36,220 nt of DNA from an uncultured Spirochaetales bacterium. GTDB taxonomy: Bacteria; Spirochaetota; Spirochaetia; Sphaerochaetales; Sphaerochaetaceae. The translations under genes and the position numbers were made by a program. Location: assembly GCA_949300325.1 (NCBI GenBank), contig CASGDQ010000020.1, positions 1 to 36,220 on the forward strand, in the 5' to 3' direction. Positions 7,991 through 15,806 of the stretch are shown here, piece after piece. The notes beneath the pieces are model-generated. The model was given only the letters and a program-made list of their open reading frames with translations, was not told the origin of the DNA and made no database searches. Within the stretch, counting starts at the first letter, position 1; every line of letters begins with the position of its first letter.

Positions 7991-9214
7991 ATGGCTAAAA
8001 TCACTTGTGAAAACGGAAAACTTGCAGTACCTGATATTCCTACGATCCTATATATCGAAGGCGACGGAGTCGGGAGCGAAATCACCCCTTGCATGATAAA
8101 GGTGGTCAATGCTGTCGTATCCTCTGTATATGGGGGCAAGAGAAGAATCGAATGGGAAGAGGTCCTTGCGGGCGGAAAAGCATTTGAGCAGGTTGGCACA
8201 AATCTGCCTGAGCGTACATTGAAATGCATCAAGGATTGCCTTGTCGCTATCAAAGGGCCGCTTCAGACTCCTGTCGGAAAAGGAATGCGGAGCCTTAATG
8301 TGGCATTGCGCCAGCAATTGGATTTATATGTCTGCCAGCGCCCTGTGGTTTATTTCAAAGGTGTTCCATCTCCTGTAAGACATCCTGAAAATGTCGATAT
8401 GGTCGTCTTCAGGGAAAATACTGAGGATATATATGCAGGAATCGAGTGGAGAAGCGGCAGTGAAGATGCCCTCAAGGTGATCTCTTTCTTGGAAAATGAG
8501 ATGGGGGTCAATAAGATAAGGTTTCCAGAGACAAGTGCAATTGGTATTAAGCCAGTAAGCCCGGAAGGCAGCAAACGGCTGATCAGAGCTGCACTCAGGT
8601 ATGGTCTTCAGAACAACAGACGTAATCTGACATTAGTTCATAAAGGAAATATAATGAAATTCACCGAAGGTGGTTTTAGAGAATGGGGCTACCAGCTTGC
8701 AAAGGATGAATTCGGTGCAATTATGGAAGATGGACGCTGTGTCATCAAAAGAGAAGGGCTTGAGGATTTTGAGATAAAGGATTGCATCTGCGATGCCTTC
8801 TTGCAGAACATTCTTCTCAAACCGGAAGCTTACGATGTCATTGCGACTTTAAATCTGAATGGGGATTATGTTTCCGATGCTCTTGCTGCTGAGGTCGGCG
8901 GCATCGGAATTGCTCCAGGAGCAAATATCAATTACGATACCGGATGCGCCATTTTTGAAGCAACGCATGGAACTGCCCCCGATATTGCTGGAAAAGATAT
9001 TGTCAATCCATTATCTATAATCCTATCTGCCGAGATGATGCTGCGCTATATCGGATGGACAGAAGCAGCAGATAAGGTGCTTTTGATTGTTAATAAGGCT
9101 ATTTCTTCAGGTTGTGTTACATCGGATTTTTATACCCTGATCAAAAAAGAGGGAGGAAAGGCCGAGCTTCTTGGCACTAAGGATTTCTGCCAATACCTTA
9201 TAAGCTTGGTTTAA
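7991..9214 (+). CDS. icd: Isocitrate dehydrogenase, predicted NAD-dependent
   Basis: Oxidative decarboxylation of isocitrate to 2-oxoglutarate. It is a homodimeric E. coli Icd-like enzyme of 407 aa. RSLNVALRQ carries the substrate-contacting Ser (about residue 101); [14 protein letters not shown] and [13 protein letters not shown] are conserved blocks. At positions equivalent to E. coli Lys344, Tyr345, Tyr391 and Arg395 (the NADP 2'-phosphate contacts) this protein has Asp331, Ile332, Ser378 and Thr382. Asp-Ile is the pattern of NAD-specific members. The start is ATG 7991, with GAAGG at 7980-7984, rather than the in-frame TTG at 7985 that would overlap the aconitase stop. It is the last gene before a terminator at 9288. 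Confidence 0.94.
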   Translation: MAKITCENGKLAVPDIPTILYIEGDGVGSEITPCMIKVVNAVVSSVYGGKRRIEWEEVLAGGKAFEQVGTNLPERTLKCIKDCLVAIKGPLQTPVGKGMRSLNVALRQQLDLYVCQRPVVYFKGVPSPVRHPENVDMVVFRENTEDIYAGIEWRSGSEDALKVISFLENEMGVNKIRFPETSAIGIKPVSPEGSKRLIRAALRYGLQNNRRNLTLVHKGNIMKFTEGGFREWGYQLAKDEFGAIMEDGRCVIKREGLEDFEIKDCICDAFLQNILLKPEAYDVIATLNLNGDYVSDALAAEVGGIGIAPGANINYDTGCAIFEATHGTAPDIAGKDIVNPLSIILSAEMMLRYIGWTEAADKVLLIVNKAISSGCVTSDFYTLIKKEGGKAELLGTKDFCQYLISLV

Positions 9215-9287
9215 GGCATCTTTGCGATTGAAAAAAATTCTTTGTAAAGTATTGGTGGTGGCAAAATATCAATAAGCGAATTTCCTA

Positions 9288-9320
9288 AAACAGGCATGAT
9301 TTCGGTCATACCTGTTTTTG
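9288..9320 (+). terminator. Intrinsic terminator after acnA-icd
   Basis: Stem AAACAGG+CATGA (9288-9299) pairs with TCAT+A+CCTGTTT (9306-9317) with one C/A mismatch and a 6-nt loop, followed by a T run. The A-rich left flank means it could also act on minus-strand transcripts leaving the S66 peptidase gene, which ends at 9426. Confidence 0.7.
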
Positions 9321-9425
9321 TATTTTATTGGTTCTCGTAAAACAATGAAACTGTTTTTGATATCAGAGTCATAGCTTCCAGTTTCATCGGTGCAGACTAT
9401 TTCTTTATCTGAAATTCGCCTATAG

Positions 9426-10460
9426 TCATATTGTTGCACACTCTAGCAAAGTGAATGTTCTGTTATCACAATCAATTTCGTATCTCAGACCCAACGGAAA
9501 AACACCAATAGGATATGCATGGCCCACATTAACATTGTACAGGATTGGAAGGTCTGGCAATTTTGCCTCAAATCCTACAACCTGCTTATATACATCCTTA
9601 TACTTTTCAAGCTTTTCTTCTACTGCAGGTTTTCCTACAATGATTCCGTTGATAGCGTGCAATATTCCTTGGGCTTGTAAATTACGTAAAAGCCAGCATA
9701 GAACCATTTCAGGCATATCAGCTTCGCTTGTCTCTATCAGCAGAAGCTTGCCTTTCCATTGGTCTAATGAAGGCCACAAAGGAGTTCCAAGCAATTCTGG
9801 AAATACATCTATGCATCCACCCAATAGCTCGCCTGTCACTTTCCCGCTTCCTTGTATGATTTCGTAGCCTGTGTTGGGGTAACGAGGTGTAGATAGATTC
9901 ATATTTGCTTCTTTCCACCAAATCTTGTCTTTTTCATAGCTGCAAAAATCACTGCAAAAAATTTCAAGTTTATCTTGGGGAGTAAACAAGGTTTTTTCCA
10001 TTGCGTATTTCGTGTACTCGTTGATGGCCCCATACTCTGCAATGTTATTCATGACCGACAATCCGTAGTAAGAGACCAGGCCGGCCTTGTACATCATGAA
10101 ATGATTTGTTGTGGAATCTGAAAAGCCTGTAAATATCTTAGGATTGTTCCTTAAAACATCAAAGTCAATATATGGCAAAAGCCTGATTGCATCATCACCG
10201 CCAATGGCATTAAACACCGCTTTAATCTCTGGATCTCGAAATGCGTCCATCAAATCCTTCGCCCTTGCTTCCGGATGCCGATACAGATAGTCGATTCCTT
10301 TTAATGCATTGGGCATAGCTACAACCACTAATCCGTATTCTTCCAAACGCTTTTTTGCAAGTTCATATTTATGAACAAACATTTCCTCTCCAATCATTCC
10401 TCGTGATAACGAAACGATTGCTACCTTATCTCCTCTTTCAAGGTGTTTAGGCTTGATCAT
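9426..10460 (-). CDS. S66 family serine carboxypeptidase (LD-carboxypeptidase / MccF-like)
   Basis: 344-residue cytosolic peptidase of family S66, which includes muropeptide L,D-carboxypeptidase (LdcA) and the microcin C7 self-immunity protein MccF. The triad is visible: Ser114 in TGFSDSTT, Glu243 in LIETSE and His314 in NVGHAYP. These positions and the total length are close to MccF (Ser118, Glu243, His311; 344 aa), so MccF-like is the better guess. Role: murein recycling, or cleavage of peptidyl-nucleotide-type toxic compounds. The start ATG has GGAG 8 nt upstream. It is a single-gene unit between two terminators. No microcin biosynthesis gene is nearby. Confidence 0.88.
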   Translation of the reverse strand: MIKPKHLERGDKVAIVSLSRGMIGEEMFVHKYELAKKRLEEYGLVVVAMPNALKGIDYLYRHPEARAKDLMDAFRDPEIKAVFNAIGGDDAIRLLPYIDFDVLRNNPKIFTGFSDSTTNHFMMYKAGLVSYYGLSVMNNIAEYGAINEYTKYAMEKTLFTPQDKLEIFCSDFCSYEKDKIWWKEANMNLSTPRYPNTGYEIIQGSGKVTGELLGGCIDVFPELLGTPLWPSLDQWKGKLLLIETSEADMPEMVLCWLLRNLQAQGILHAINGIIVGKPAVEEKLEKYKDVYKQVVGFEAKLPDLPILYNVNVGHAYPIGVFPLGLRYEIDCDNRTFTLLECATI

Positions 10461-10566
10461 GTTGCTTTCTCCATAAAATTCTGGTTCTTTGCATCAATCA
10501 ATGCATCAGAAAAACTTAATGTAAAAATTGTCGTACACAATTACTGCTGTTTTTTCAAGATAAATT

Positions 10567-10601
10567 AAAAAACACGCCCCAAGTTGATCTTGGAGCGCGT
10601 G
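10567..10601 (-). terminator. Intrinsic terminator after gltA
   Basis: Read on the minus strand: CACG, a 2-nt bulge, CTCCAAG, loop ATCAA, CTTGGGG, CGTG, then six T (10572-10567). It lies 40 bp downstream of the citrate synthase stop. Confidence 0.8.
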
Positions 10602-10640
10602 ATGGCTAAAAGCACATATCTGATAAAAAGAGATCTTTCA

Positions 10641-11945
10641 TCATCTCTCGTTTATCGGGACCACCTTTCTCATCGTCGGTCCTGAATAAACTTGACGAGG
10701 ACGTCCGATCTTCTGATACGGATCGTGCCTCCATTCAAGATAGTGGGCTATCCAGCCAGGAAGCCTGCCCATTGCAAAGAGCACTGTGAACATAGATACC
10801 GGTATGCCCATTGCATGGAAGGTGAGGCCTGTATAAAAGTCGACATTCGGATAAAGGTTCCGTTCAATGAAATAATCGTCATGAGTAGCGCGCTCCTCGA
10901 TTTCCAAAGCGATATCAAGAAGCGGATCGCTACCTTCCGATTGAGATAAAATCTGCTTGCAGATCTGTTTTGCAATCTTTGCCCTTGGATCGAAGGTTTT
11001 ATAAACCCTGTGCCCGAAACCGGAAAGGCGGAAGCTGTCGTTCTTATCCTTGGCCTTAGCGATGACTTCGTCTATGCTCATTCCTTCCTGATGGATCTTC
11101 TGAAGCATGTCCATCACCGCTTGGTTCGCCCCGCCGTGCTTGCTTCCCCAGAGGGCGCAGCAGCCAGCGGCAACCGAAGCATAAAGGTTGGCTTCTGAAG
11201 AACCGACAAGCCGCACTGCACTTGTGGAGCAGTTCTGCTCATGGTCTGCATGCAGGATCAAAAGCTTGTTAAGCGCCTGGACATGGAGAGGATCCGGAGT
11301 GTAGTTGTTAACACTTGAATAGAACATCATGTTAAGGAAATTCGCACAGTATGAGTAGTTGTACTGCGGTTCCACATATGGCAGCCCGTTCATCTGTCTG
11401 TAAGTGAAGGCTGCAATCGTCCTCATCTTTGAAAGAAGTCTTGTAACGGTGAGGTCGATATTCTCCTCAGGATCTTTTTCTTCCAATTCCGGATAGAACG
11501 CAGAAAGAGATGCGACCATTGCTGAAAGGATTCCCATGGGGTGTCCGTCATGAGGATAAGCCCGGAAAAAATCCCTCATGTTCACATGCAGAAGCGAATG
11601 CTTGTTCAAAAGCTTCTGATAGTTGATTCTTTCTGCGGTATTTGGAAGCGTGCCCTTGACGAGCAGGTATGCCACCTCGATGAAGTCGCAGTGCTCGACA
11701 AGGTCCTCAATATCATATCCCCTGTAACGAAGTATGCCTTTTTCACCATTGATATAGCATATTTTGGACATGCATGAGCCTGTGTTGACAAATCCCGGAT
11801 CATAAGTGATATAGCCTGTGTCCTTACGCAGGTTTGTGATATCCACAGACTTGTCACCCATTGTATCCGTCATTACATTGAGCTCATACTCCTTTCCATC
11901 AGGGAAGATGAGTTTTGCCTTCTTCTTTTCTTCGAGGTTGAGCAT
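10641..11945 (-). CDS. gltA: Citrate synthase (type II)
   Basis: Condenses oxaloacetate and acetyl-CoA to citrate. The 434-aa protein has the N-terminal beta-rich domain typical of Gram-negative hexameric enzymes. Catalytic residues are visible: His270 (GSKHGGAN), His312 (GFGHRVYKTFDPR) and Asp369 (PNVDFYTG). LHADHEQN contains the conserved substrate-binding His. The start is firm: AAGGAGG lies 5 nt ahead. That SD is made from the last codons (Lys-Glu-Val) of the upstream dehydrogenase gene, whose TGA directly touches the ATG. With aconitase and isocitrate dehydrogenase nearby it completes the route to 2-oxoglutarate. No other TCA-cycle gene is in the window. Confidence 0.97.
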   Translation of the reverse strand: MLNLEEKKKAKLIFPDGKEYELNVMTDTMGDKSVDITNLRKDTGYITYDPGFVNTGSCMSKICYINGEKGILRYRGYDIEDLVEHCDFIEVAYLLVKGTLPNTAERINYQKLLNKHSLLHVNMRDFFRAYPHDGHPMGILSAMVASLSAFYPELEEKDPEENIDLTVTRLLSKMRTIAAFTYRQMNGLPYVEPQYNYSYCANFLNMMFYSSVNNYTPDPLHVQALNKLLILHADHEQNCSTSAVRLVGSSEANLYASVAAGCCALWGSKHGGANQAVMDMLQKIHQEGMSIDEVIAKAKDKNDSFRLSGFGHRVYKTFDPRAKIAKQICKQILSQSEGSDPLLDIALEIEERATHDDYFIERNLYPNVDFYTGLTFHAMGIPVSMFTVLFAMGRLPGWIAHYLEWRHDPYQKIGRPRQVYSGPTMRKVVPINER

Positions 11946-12827
11946 TCAAACCTCCTTTGCTGTAGCTTCAACAGCTTTCACAAGGGCTTGCGTACCGTCT
12001 TTGCCGTATCCTTCTTCCTGCAGTTTTTCGTAAAGCTTTTCAACAAGGGCGAGCCCTTTAAGATCGAGGTTCATGGCTTTGCTTTCTTCCAAGGCTATTT
12101 TCATATCCTTGATGAAATGGTCGATCATGAATCCTGGTGCAAAATCATTTTTCACCACTCTTGGCGCAAGATTGTCCAGCGTCCAGCATCCTGCCGCTCC
12201 CGGGCGGATCGCATCGATCATCGCAGGTACGTCAAGACCTGCTTTTTTCCCGTAGACCAGAGCTTCAGAGACGCCTATCATCGTTCCAGAAATGACTATC
12301 TGGTTGCACATCTTCGTGTGTTGGCCCATTCCAGCCTTTCCCATGTAATTGATGCTTTTGCCCATTTTCTCAAGGTAGGGGAGAATGTCTTTAAGAGAAT
12401 CCTTATCCCCTCCGAGCATGATGGTGAGGGTGGCATTTCTTGCACCCACATCCCCTCCGCTCACAGGAGCATCAAAGAACTTGCAACCTCTCTTGTCGGC
12501 TTGCTCGGCAATTTTCATCTCCAAACTTGGCGTGGTTGTCGTCATATCGCAGAAGAAAGTGCCTTCCTTTGCATTCTTTACCAAACCGTCCTCAGAAAGA
12601 TAAACGCTTTCGACATCGCTTGGATATCCTACGATAGTAAAGATGAGGTCTGCTTCCTGTGCGATCTCTTTCACACTGTCCTTCCAGATCGCACCACGTG
12701 AAATCAGATCTTCAGCTTTGCTTTTTGTCCTGGAGTATATAAGGATCGGGCCGTATGCATCCATAAGATGGGCGGCCATGCTTTTTCCCATTACTCCGAT
12801 TCCGATAAAACCTATTTTCTTGAACAT
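11946..12827 (-). CDS. NAD(P)-dependent beta-hydroxyacid dehydrogenase (3-hydroxyisobutyrate dehydrogenase family)
   Basis: 293-residue oxidoreductase with an N-terminal Rossmann motif GFIGIGVMG, the family block DAPVSGGDVGARNATLT (substrate-binding), and GQHTKMCNQI carrying the catalytic-type Lys. The C-terminal all-alpha domain contains DHFIKDMKIALEE. Possible substrates are 3-hydroxyisobutyrate, tartronate semialdehyde, succinic semialdehyde or glyoxylate; the sequence does not decide. The start was moved to ATG 12827 (MFKKIGFIG); the upstream codons to 12875 encode a non-homologous stretch that includes the promoter. The predicted transcription start is exactly the A of this ATG. Its stop touches the gltA start, so the two are translated in tandem. 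Confidence 0.88.
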   Translation of the reverse strand: MFKKIGFIGIGVMGKSMAAHLMDAYGPILIYSRTKSKAEDLISRGAIWKDSVKEIAQEADLIFTIVGYPSDVESVYLSEDGLVKNAKEGTFFCDMTTTTPSLEMKIAEQADKRGCKFFDAPVSGGDVGARNATLTIMLGGDKDSLKDILPYLEKMGKSINYMGKAGMGQHTKMCNQIVISGTMIGVSEALVYGKKAGLDVPAMIDAIRPGAAGCWTLDNLAPRVVKNDFAPGFMIDHFIKDMKIALEESKAMNLDLKGLALVEKLYEKLQEEGYGKDGTQALVKAVEATAKEV

Positions 12828-12833
12828 GATATG

Positions 12834-12862
12834 AGTATAGCCTAAAAAGGATAAATAAACAA
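12834..12862 (-). promoter_or_regulatory. Leaderless promoter of the dehydrogenase-gltA operon
   Basis: Minus strand: TTGTTT (12862-12857), 17-bp spacer, TATACT (12839-12834). The predicted start is 12827, the A of ATG. No SD is present. This also supports the internal start choice. Confidence 0.6.
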
Positions 12863-12868
12863 ATACAC

Positions 12869-12898
12869 TTAACAATATTAATTATTTCGGGTTATATT
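12869..12898 (+). promoter_or_regulatory. Leaderless promoter of the arsR-type gene
   Basis: Plus strand: TTAACA (12869-12874), 18-bp spacer, TATATT (12893-12898). The predicted start is 12905, the A of ATG. It faces away from the dehydrogenase promoter within a 77-bp gap. Confidence 0.6.
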
Positions 12899-12904
12899 TT
12901 ATCC

Positions 12905-13210
12905 ATGGAAACATTGAATCTTGCAGATGAGGATATCTCCGATCTTGCTGATTTTTATAAACTGTTTGGAGATACTACCCGGCTGAAAATATTATTTTTT
13001 CTGGATGAGAAGGGAGAGGCGTCGGTAAACACGATAGCCGATGCGCTTCTGATGAGCCAGTCTGCGATATCCCAGCAGCTGAAGGTGCTTCGGCAAAACA
13101 GGCTGGTCAGGTTCCGCAAAGACGGCAAGATGGCTATCTACCGCCTTAACGACGAGCACATCCATAAAATCCTTGAGCTGGGAATAGAGCATTACTCTGA
13201 AATGGCCTGA
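12905..13210 (+). CDS. ArsR/SmtB family repressor with alpha5 zinc-site pattern
   Basis: 101-residue winged-helix DNA-binding protein. The recognition helix region SQSAISQQLKVLRQNRLV (51-68) and wing RKDGKMAIYRL are clear. The Cys pair of arsenic/cadmium sensors (ELCVCDL-type) is absent. At the C-terminus Asp83, His85, His96 and Glu99 match the SmtB alpha5 ligand spacing DxH-x10-HxxE exactly, so it is predicted to sense Zn(II) (or Co(II)). It is divergent from the dehydrogenase-gltA operon across 77 bp, with no SD and a leaderless promoter. Its 3' end overlaps that of maf by 19 bp. Targets may be itself and the divergent operon, but no clear operator was found. Confidence 0.88.
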   Translation: METLNLADEDISDLADFYKLFGDTTRLKILFFLDEKGEASVNTIADALLMSQSAISQQLKVLRQNRLVRFRKDGKMAIYRLNDEHIHKILELGIEHYSEMA

Positions 13211-13812
13211 CTCTCCTTCAAGATTCTTTCAAGAGGAAGTCCGACAACCGTTGTCCAGTCCCCTGAAATATGTTCAACGAGCTTGTACCCTGTTTTTTGG
13301 AGTCTGTATGCACCGGCTGCACCGCACCATTCTCCTGTTTCTAAATAGGCATCGATCTCATTTTCATCAAGACTTTTGAAATAAACTTCTGCCACATCGG
13401 AGAAAACCTTTTTCCCTCCTCCTGGCAGAAAAAGTCCTACTGCGCTGATTACGCTGTGCTTATTTCCTGAAAGCATTTTCAGCATTCTCTTGGCATCTTG
13501 ATAATCAGCAGGTTTTCCGAGGAGGGAATTTGAAAAAAGCACCAGCGTATCTGCTGCGATTGCCGGGATATCCGGTCTGAATGCGGAAGAGGAGAGGTAT
13601 GCATCAAGTTTTTTGGCAGCGATGTTTTCCACAATGCTGATAAAAGTCGAACCTTTTTTCGTCTCGTCCGCATCAGGAATGAATATCTCAACAGCTGAGC
13701 CTCCGGCTTCTAGAAGGCCTTTTCTATTGGCCGATGAGGAGGCCAGCATCAGGCGAGGAAAGCGTTTTGAGAATTTTAGCTGCAGTTCATCCGGTTCATT
13801 TATCCTGTTCAT
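13192..13812 (-). CDS. maf: Maf-like nucleoside triphosphate pyrophosphatase
   Basis: House-cleaning pyrophosphatase hydrolysing non-canonical or selected NTPs such as dTTP/UTP to the monophosphate. Motifs: LMLASSSANRKGLLE (phosphate-binding start), AIAADTLV, and near the C-terminus TGEWCGAAGAYRLQ and WTTVVGLPLERIL. With start ATG 13812 it is 206 aa, a usual length for the family; the longer frame from 13896 would add a Lys/Arg-rich stretch antisense-free but inside the ABC-F gene. GGAG lies 8 nt before ATG 13812. It overlaps the end of the ABC-F gene by 17 bp, so the two are coupled. Which Maf subtype (YhdE- or YceF-like) is uncertain. Confidence 0.92.
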   Translation of the reverse strand: MNRINEPDELQLKFSKRFPRLMLASSSANRKGLLEAGGSAVEIFIPDADETKKGSTFISIVENIAAKKLDAYLSSSAFRPDIPAIAADTLVLFSNSLLGKPADYQDAKRMLKMLSGNKHSVISAVGLFLPGGGKKVFSDVAEVYFKSLDENEIDAYLETGEWCGAAGAYRLQKTGYKLVEHISGDWTTVVGLPLERILKESQAISE

Positions 13813-15733
13813 TGTATTGCTCCAAAAGCATCGTTTTTTCCAGCCACAGATTTTCCTTTTCTTCCTTTTCCCTTTCCTTGTCTTTCTTTTTGGCAAGGAT
13901 TGCAGTTATCTTGAGCGCATCAGAGTAGTTTTCGCTTTTCATGCTCTCTCCTTCGAGCTCAGCAATATCATCTTCTATCCTTTTGATGCTGTCCTCTATT
14001 TCCTCTATTTCCCTTTTTAAGGATTTCTTCTTATTTCTGAGCACTTTTATCTGCTCATGGGAAAGCTGTAAAACATTTTTCTTTTCTTGATAGCTGGCAT
14101 CTGTTTTCTTTACGACGGAAAATTCCTCTTCCTTCTGCTTGAGCTTGTAATTGAAGTATTCCCAGTCTCCTTCAAAAAATTCCGGTCCCTCTTCGCTTAA
14201 ATAGAGAATTTTTGTTGCGAGGTTGCTTATGAAATGCTTGTCATGGCTTACGAAAACGGCAGTGCCGCCATATTCCTTCATGGCCTTCAGCAGCACTTCC
14301 TTGCTGTTGATGTCCAAATGGTTTGTCGGCTCATCAAGCAGAAGCAGATTGGCCGGATGCATGAGGATTTTCAAAAGCGAAAGCCTTGATTTTTCCCCAC
14401 CTGAAAGCACATTGACCGTTTTAAACACATCATCGTCCTGAAAAAGGAAAGCACCAAGCATGTTCCTGACTTTTGGGATATCAGAAGTATCGGCAACGCT
14501 CTCGATCTCTTCAAGGACTGTATTTCCAGCAGTGAGAGTGTTTTCCGCATCTTGCGCAAAATATCCGGTTTTTACGTTCGAGCCTAGACGTACCGAGCCC
14601 TCGTACATTTTATCCTGGCCGGCAAGAATCCTTAAAAGGGTTGATTTGCCCGCGCCGTTTCTGCCGGTGATGGCAAGACGCTCGCCGCGGTTGACTGTGA
14701 AGGAGAACCCTGAATAGATCACATTCGTTCCGTAAGCCTTTTTAAGGTTTTCGATGATAAGCACATCGTTTCCGCTTCTTTCACAATCAGGAAAAGAAAA
14801 ATAGATTTTTTTCAGATGTGCAGGAATTTCAATAAGCTCGGTTTTTTCAAGCATTTTGATCCTGGACTGCACCTGCTTTGCTTTTGTAGCCTTATAGCGG
14901 AATTTCTCTATGAACTGCTCGGTCTTTTCTATTTCTTCCTGCTGCCTCTTATATGCCTTTTCAAGAGCTTCGATCTCCTGCTGTCTTACTTCAAGATATT
15001 TTGTGTAATTTCCAGGATATCTTTTAAGCTTTCCATTAAAAAGCTCGAAAACCTCGTTTACAGTGCTGTCCAAAAAATCCTGGTCGTGGGAAACCAGCAT
15101 CAGACCTCCCTCGAAAGAAGAAAGATAGTCTTCGAGCCAGGTCATTGCTTCTATATCCAGATAGTTCGTTGGCTCGTCCAAAAGGAGGAAATCGGGGTCC
15201 TCTATCAGGATCTTTGCCAAAGCTATTCTCATCTGCCATCCGCCTGAGAATGTTCCTGCTGCTCTTGAGAAATCAGAGGTATGGAAGCCAAGGCCCATCA
15301 GGATTGTCTCTATCCTGCTTTTCCTGTCATAGTAGCCGCTTTCGCTCAGCTCATCGTGTATCTCGCTGATTCTCTGTGCACGTTTTATCTGCTTGCCATC
15401 ATCCAAAGCCAGGCTTTCTTCCAGTTCTTCAAGCTCAGCCAAAAGCCCCTTGAATCTGTCGTAGCCTTTCTCTGCAGCTTCATACACTGTTTCACTGCTG
15501 AAGACGATATCGGACTGTGGAAGATATGCGATCCTGGAATCTTTGGTAAGGGAAAGGTTCATGCTGTCTGCTTCCAAAAGTCCAGCAAGAGTTTTGAATA
15601 GGGTGGACTTGCCCGAACCGTTTGCTCCAGCAAGTGCGGATCTGGATGTTTCTGAAAGCGTGAAGCTTATATTGTCAAGGATCTTTCTTTCCCCAAAGGA
15701 AAGCGTAAGATCCGATACCTGCAAATTTTTCAT
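13796..15733 (-). CDS. ABC-F family ATPase (YheS/Uup-like)
   Basis: Soluble twin ATPase without membrane domains, of the family that binds the ribosomal E site and affects translation or antibiotic protection. Walker A: GANGSGKST (about 36-44) and GRNGAGKST (about 355). Signatures: FSGGWQMRIALAKIL and LSGGEKSRLSLLKIL, each followed by LLLDEPTN.LDI. The inter-domain linker has KFRYKATKAKQVQSRIKMLE, typical of YheS-type members. The C-terminal 110 residues are a Lys/Glu-rich coiled coil, as in Uup. At 645 aa it is full length. It is the first gene of a two-gene unit with maf and faces aroDE. Whether it gives drug resistance cannot be told. Confidence 0.92.
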   Translation of the reverse strand: MKNLQVSDLTLSFGERKILDNISFTLSETSRSALAGANGSGKSTLFKTLAGLLEADSMNLSLTKDSRIAYLPQSDIVFSSETVYEAAEKGYDRFKGLLAELEELEESLALDDGKQIKRAQRISEIHDELSESGYYDRKSRIETILMGLGFHTSDFSRAAGTFSGGWQMRIALAKILIEDPDFLLLDEPTNYLDIEAMTWLEDYLSSFEGGLMLVSHDQDFLDSTVNEVFELFNGKLKRYPGNYTKYLEVRQQEIEALEKAYKRQQEEIEKTEQFIEKFRYKATKAKQVQSRIKMLEKTELIEIPAHLKKIYFSFPDCERSGNDVLIIENLKKAYGTNVIYSGFSFTVNRGERLAITGRNGAGKSTLLRILAGQDKMYEGSVRLGSNVKTGYFAQDAENTLTAGNTVLEEIESVADTSDIPKVRNMLGAFLFQDDDVFKTVNVLSGGEKSRLSLLKILMHPANLLLLDEPTNHLDINSKEVLLKAMKEYGGTAVFVSHDKHFISNLATKILYLSEEGPEFFEGDWEYFNYKLKQKEEEFSVVKKTDASYQEKKNVLQLSHEQIKVLRNKKKSLKREIEEIEDSIKRIEDDIAELEGESMKSENYSDALKITAILAKKKDKEREKEEKENLWLEKTMLLEQYNEQDK

Positions 15734-15739
15734 TTTTTA

Positions 15740-15768
15740 TTGAACCTTACCTTAGTTGTCGTTATCAT
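15740..15768 (+). promoter_or_regulatory. Promoter of aroDE
   Basis: TTGAAC (15740-15745), 17-bp spacer, TATCAT (15763-15768). The predicted start is 15775, giving a 32-nt leader that contains AAGGAGG (15796-15802). Confidence 0.55.
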
Positions 15769-15806
15769 TAAATATCAAGATTTCCAGTTAAATTCAAGGA
15801 GGGGGG

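Noticed and set aside
9345..9387. 9-bp perfect inverted repeat (ATGAAACTG / CAGTTTCAT) in the icd-S66 peptidase gap
   Set aside because: The loop is about 25 nt and AT-rich, there is no T run, and no gene start is adjacent. It could be chance or a relic; not strong enough for a feature.
15744..15778. Possible minus-strand promoter for the ABC-F gene (TTGATA, 18 bp, TAAGGT)
   Set aside because: The -10 is poor and overlaps the better aroDE promoter on the other strand; too weak to list.
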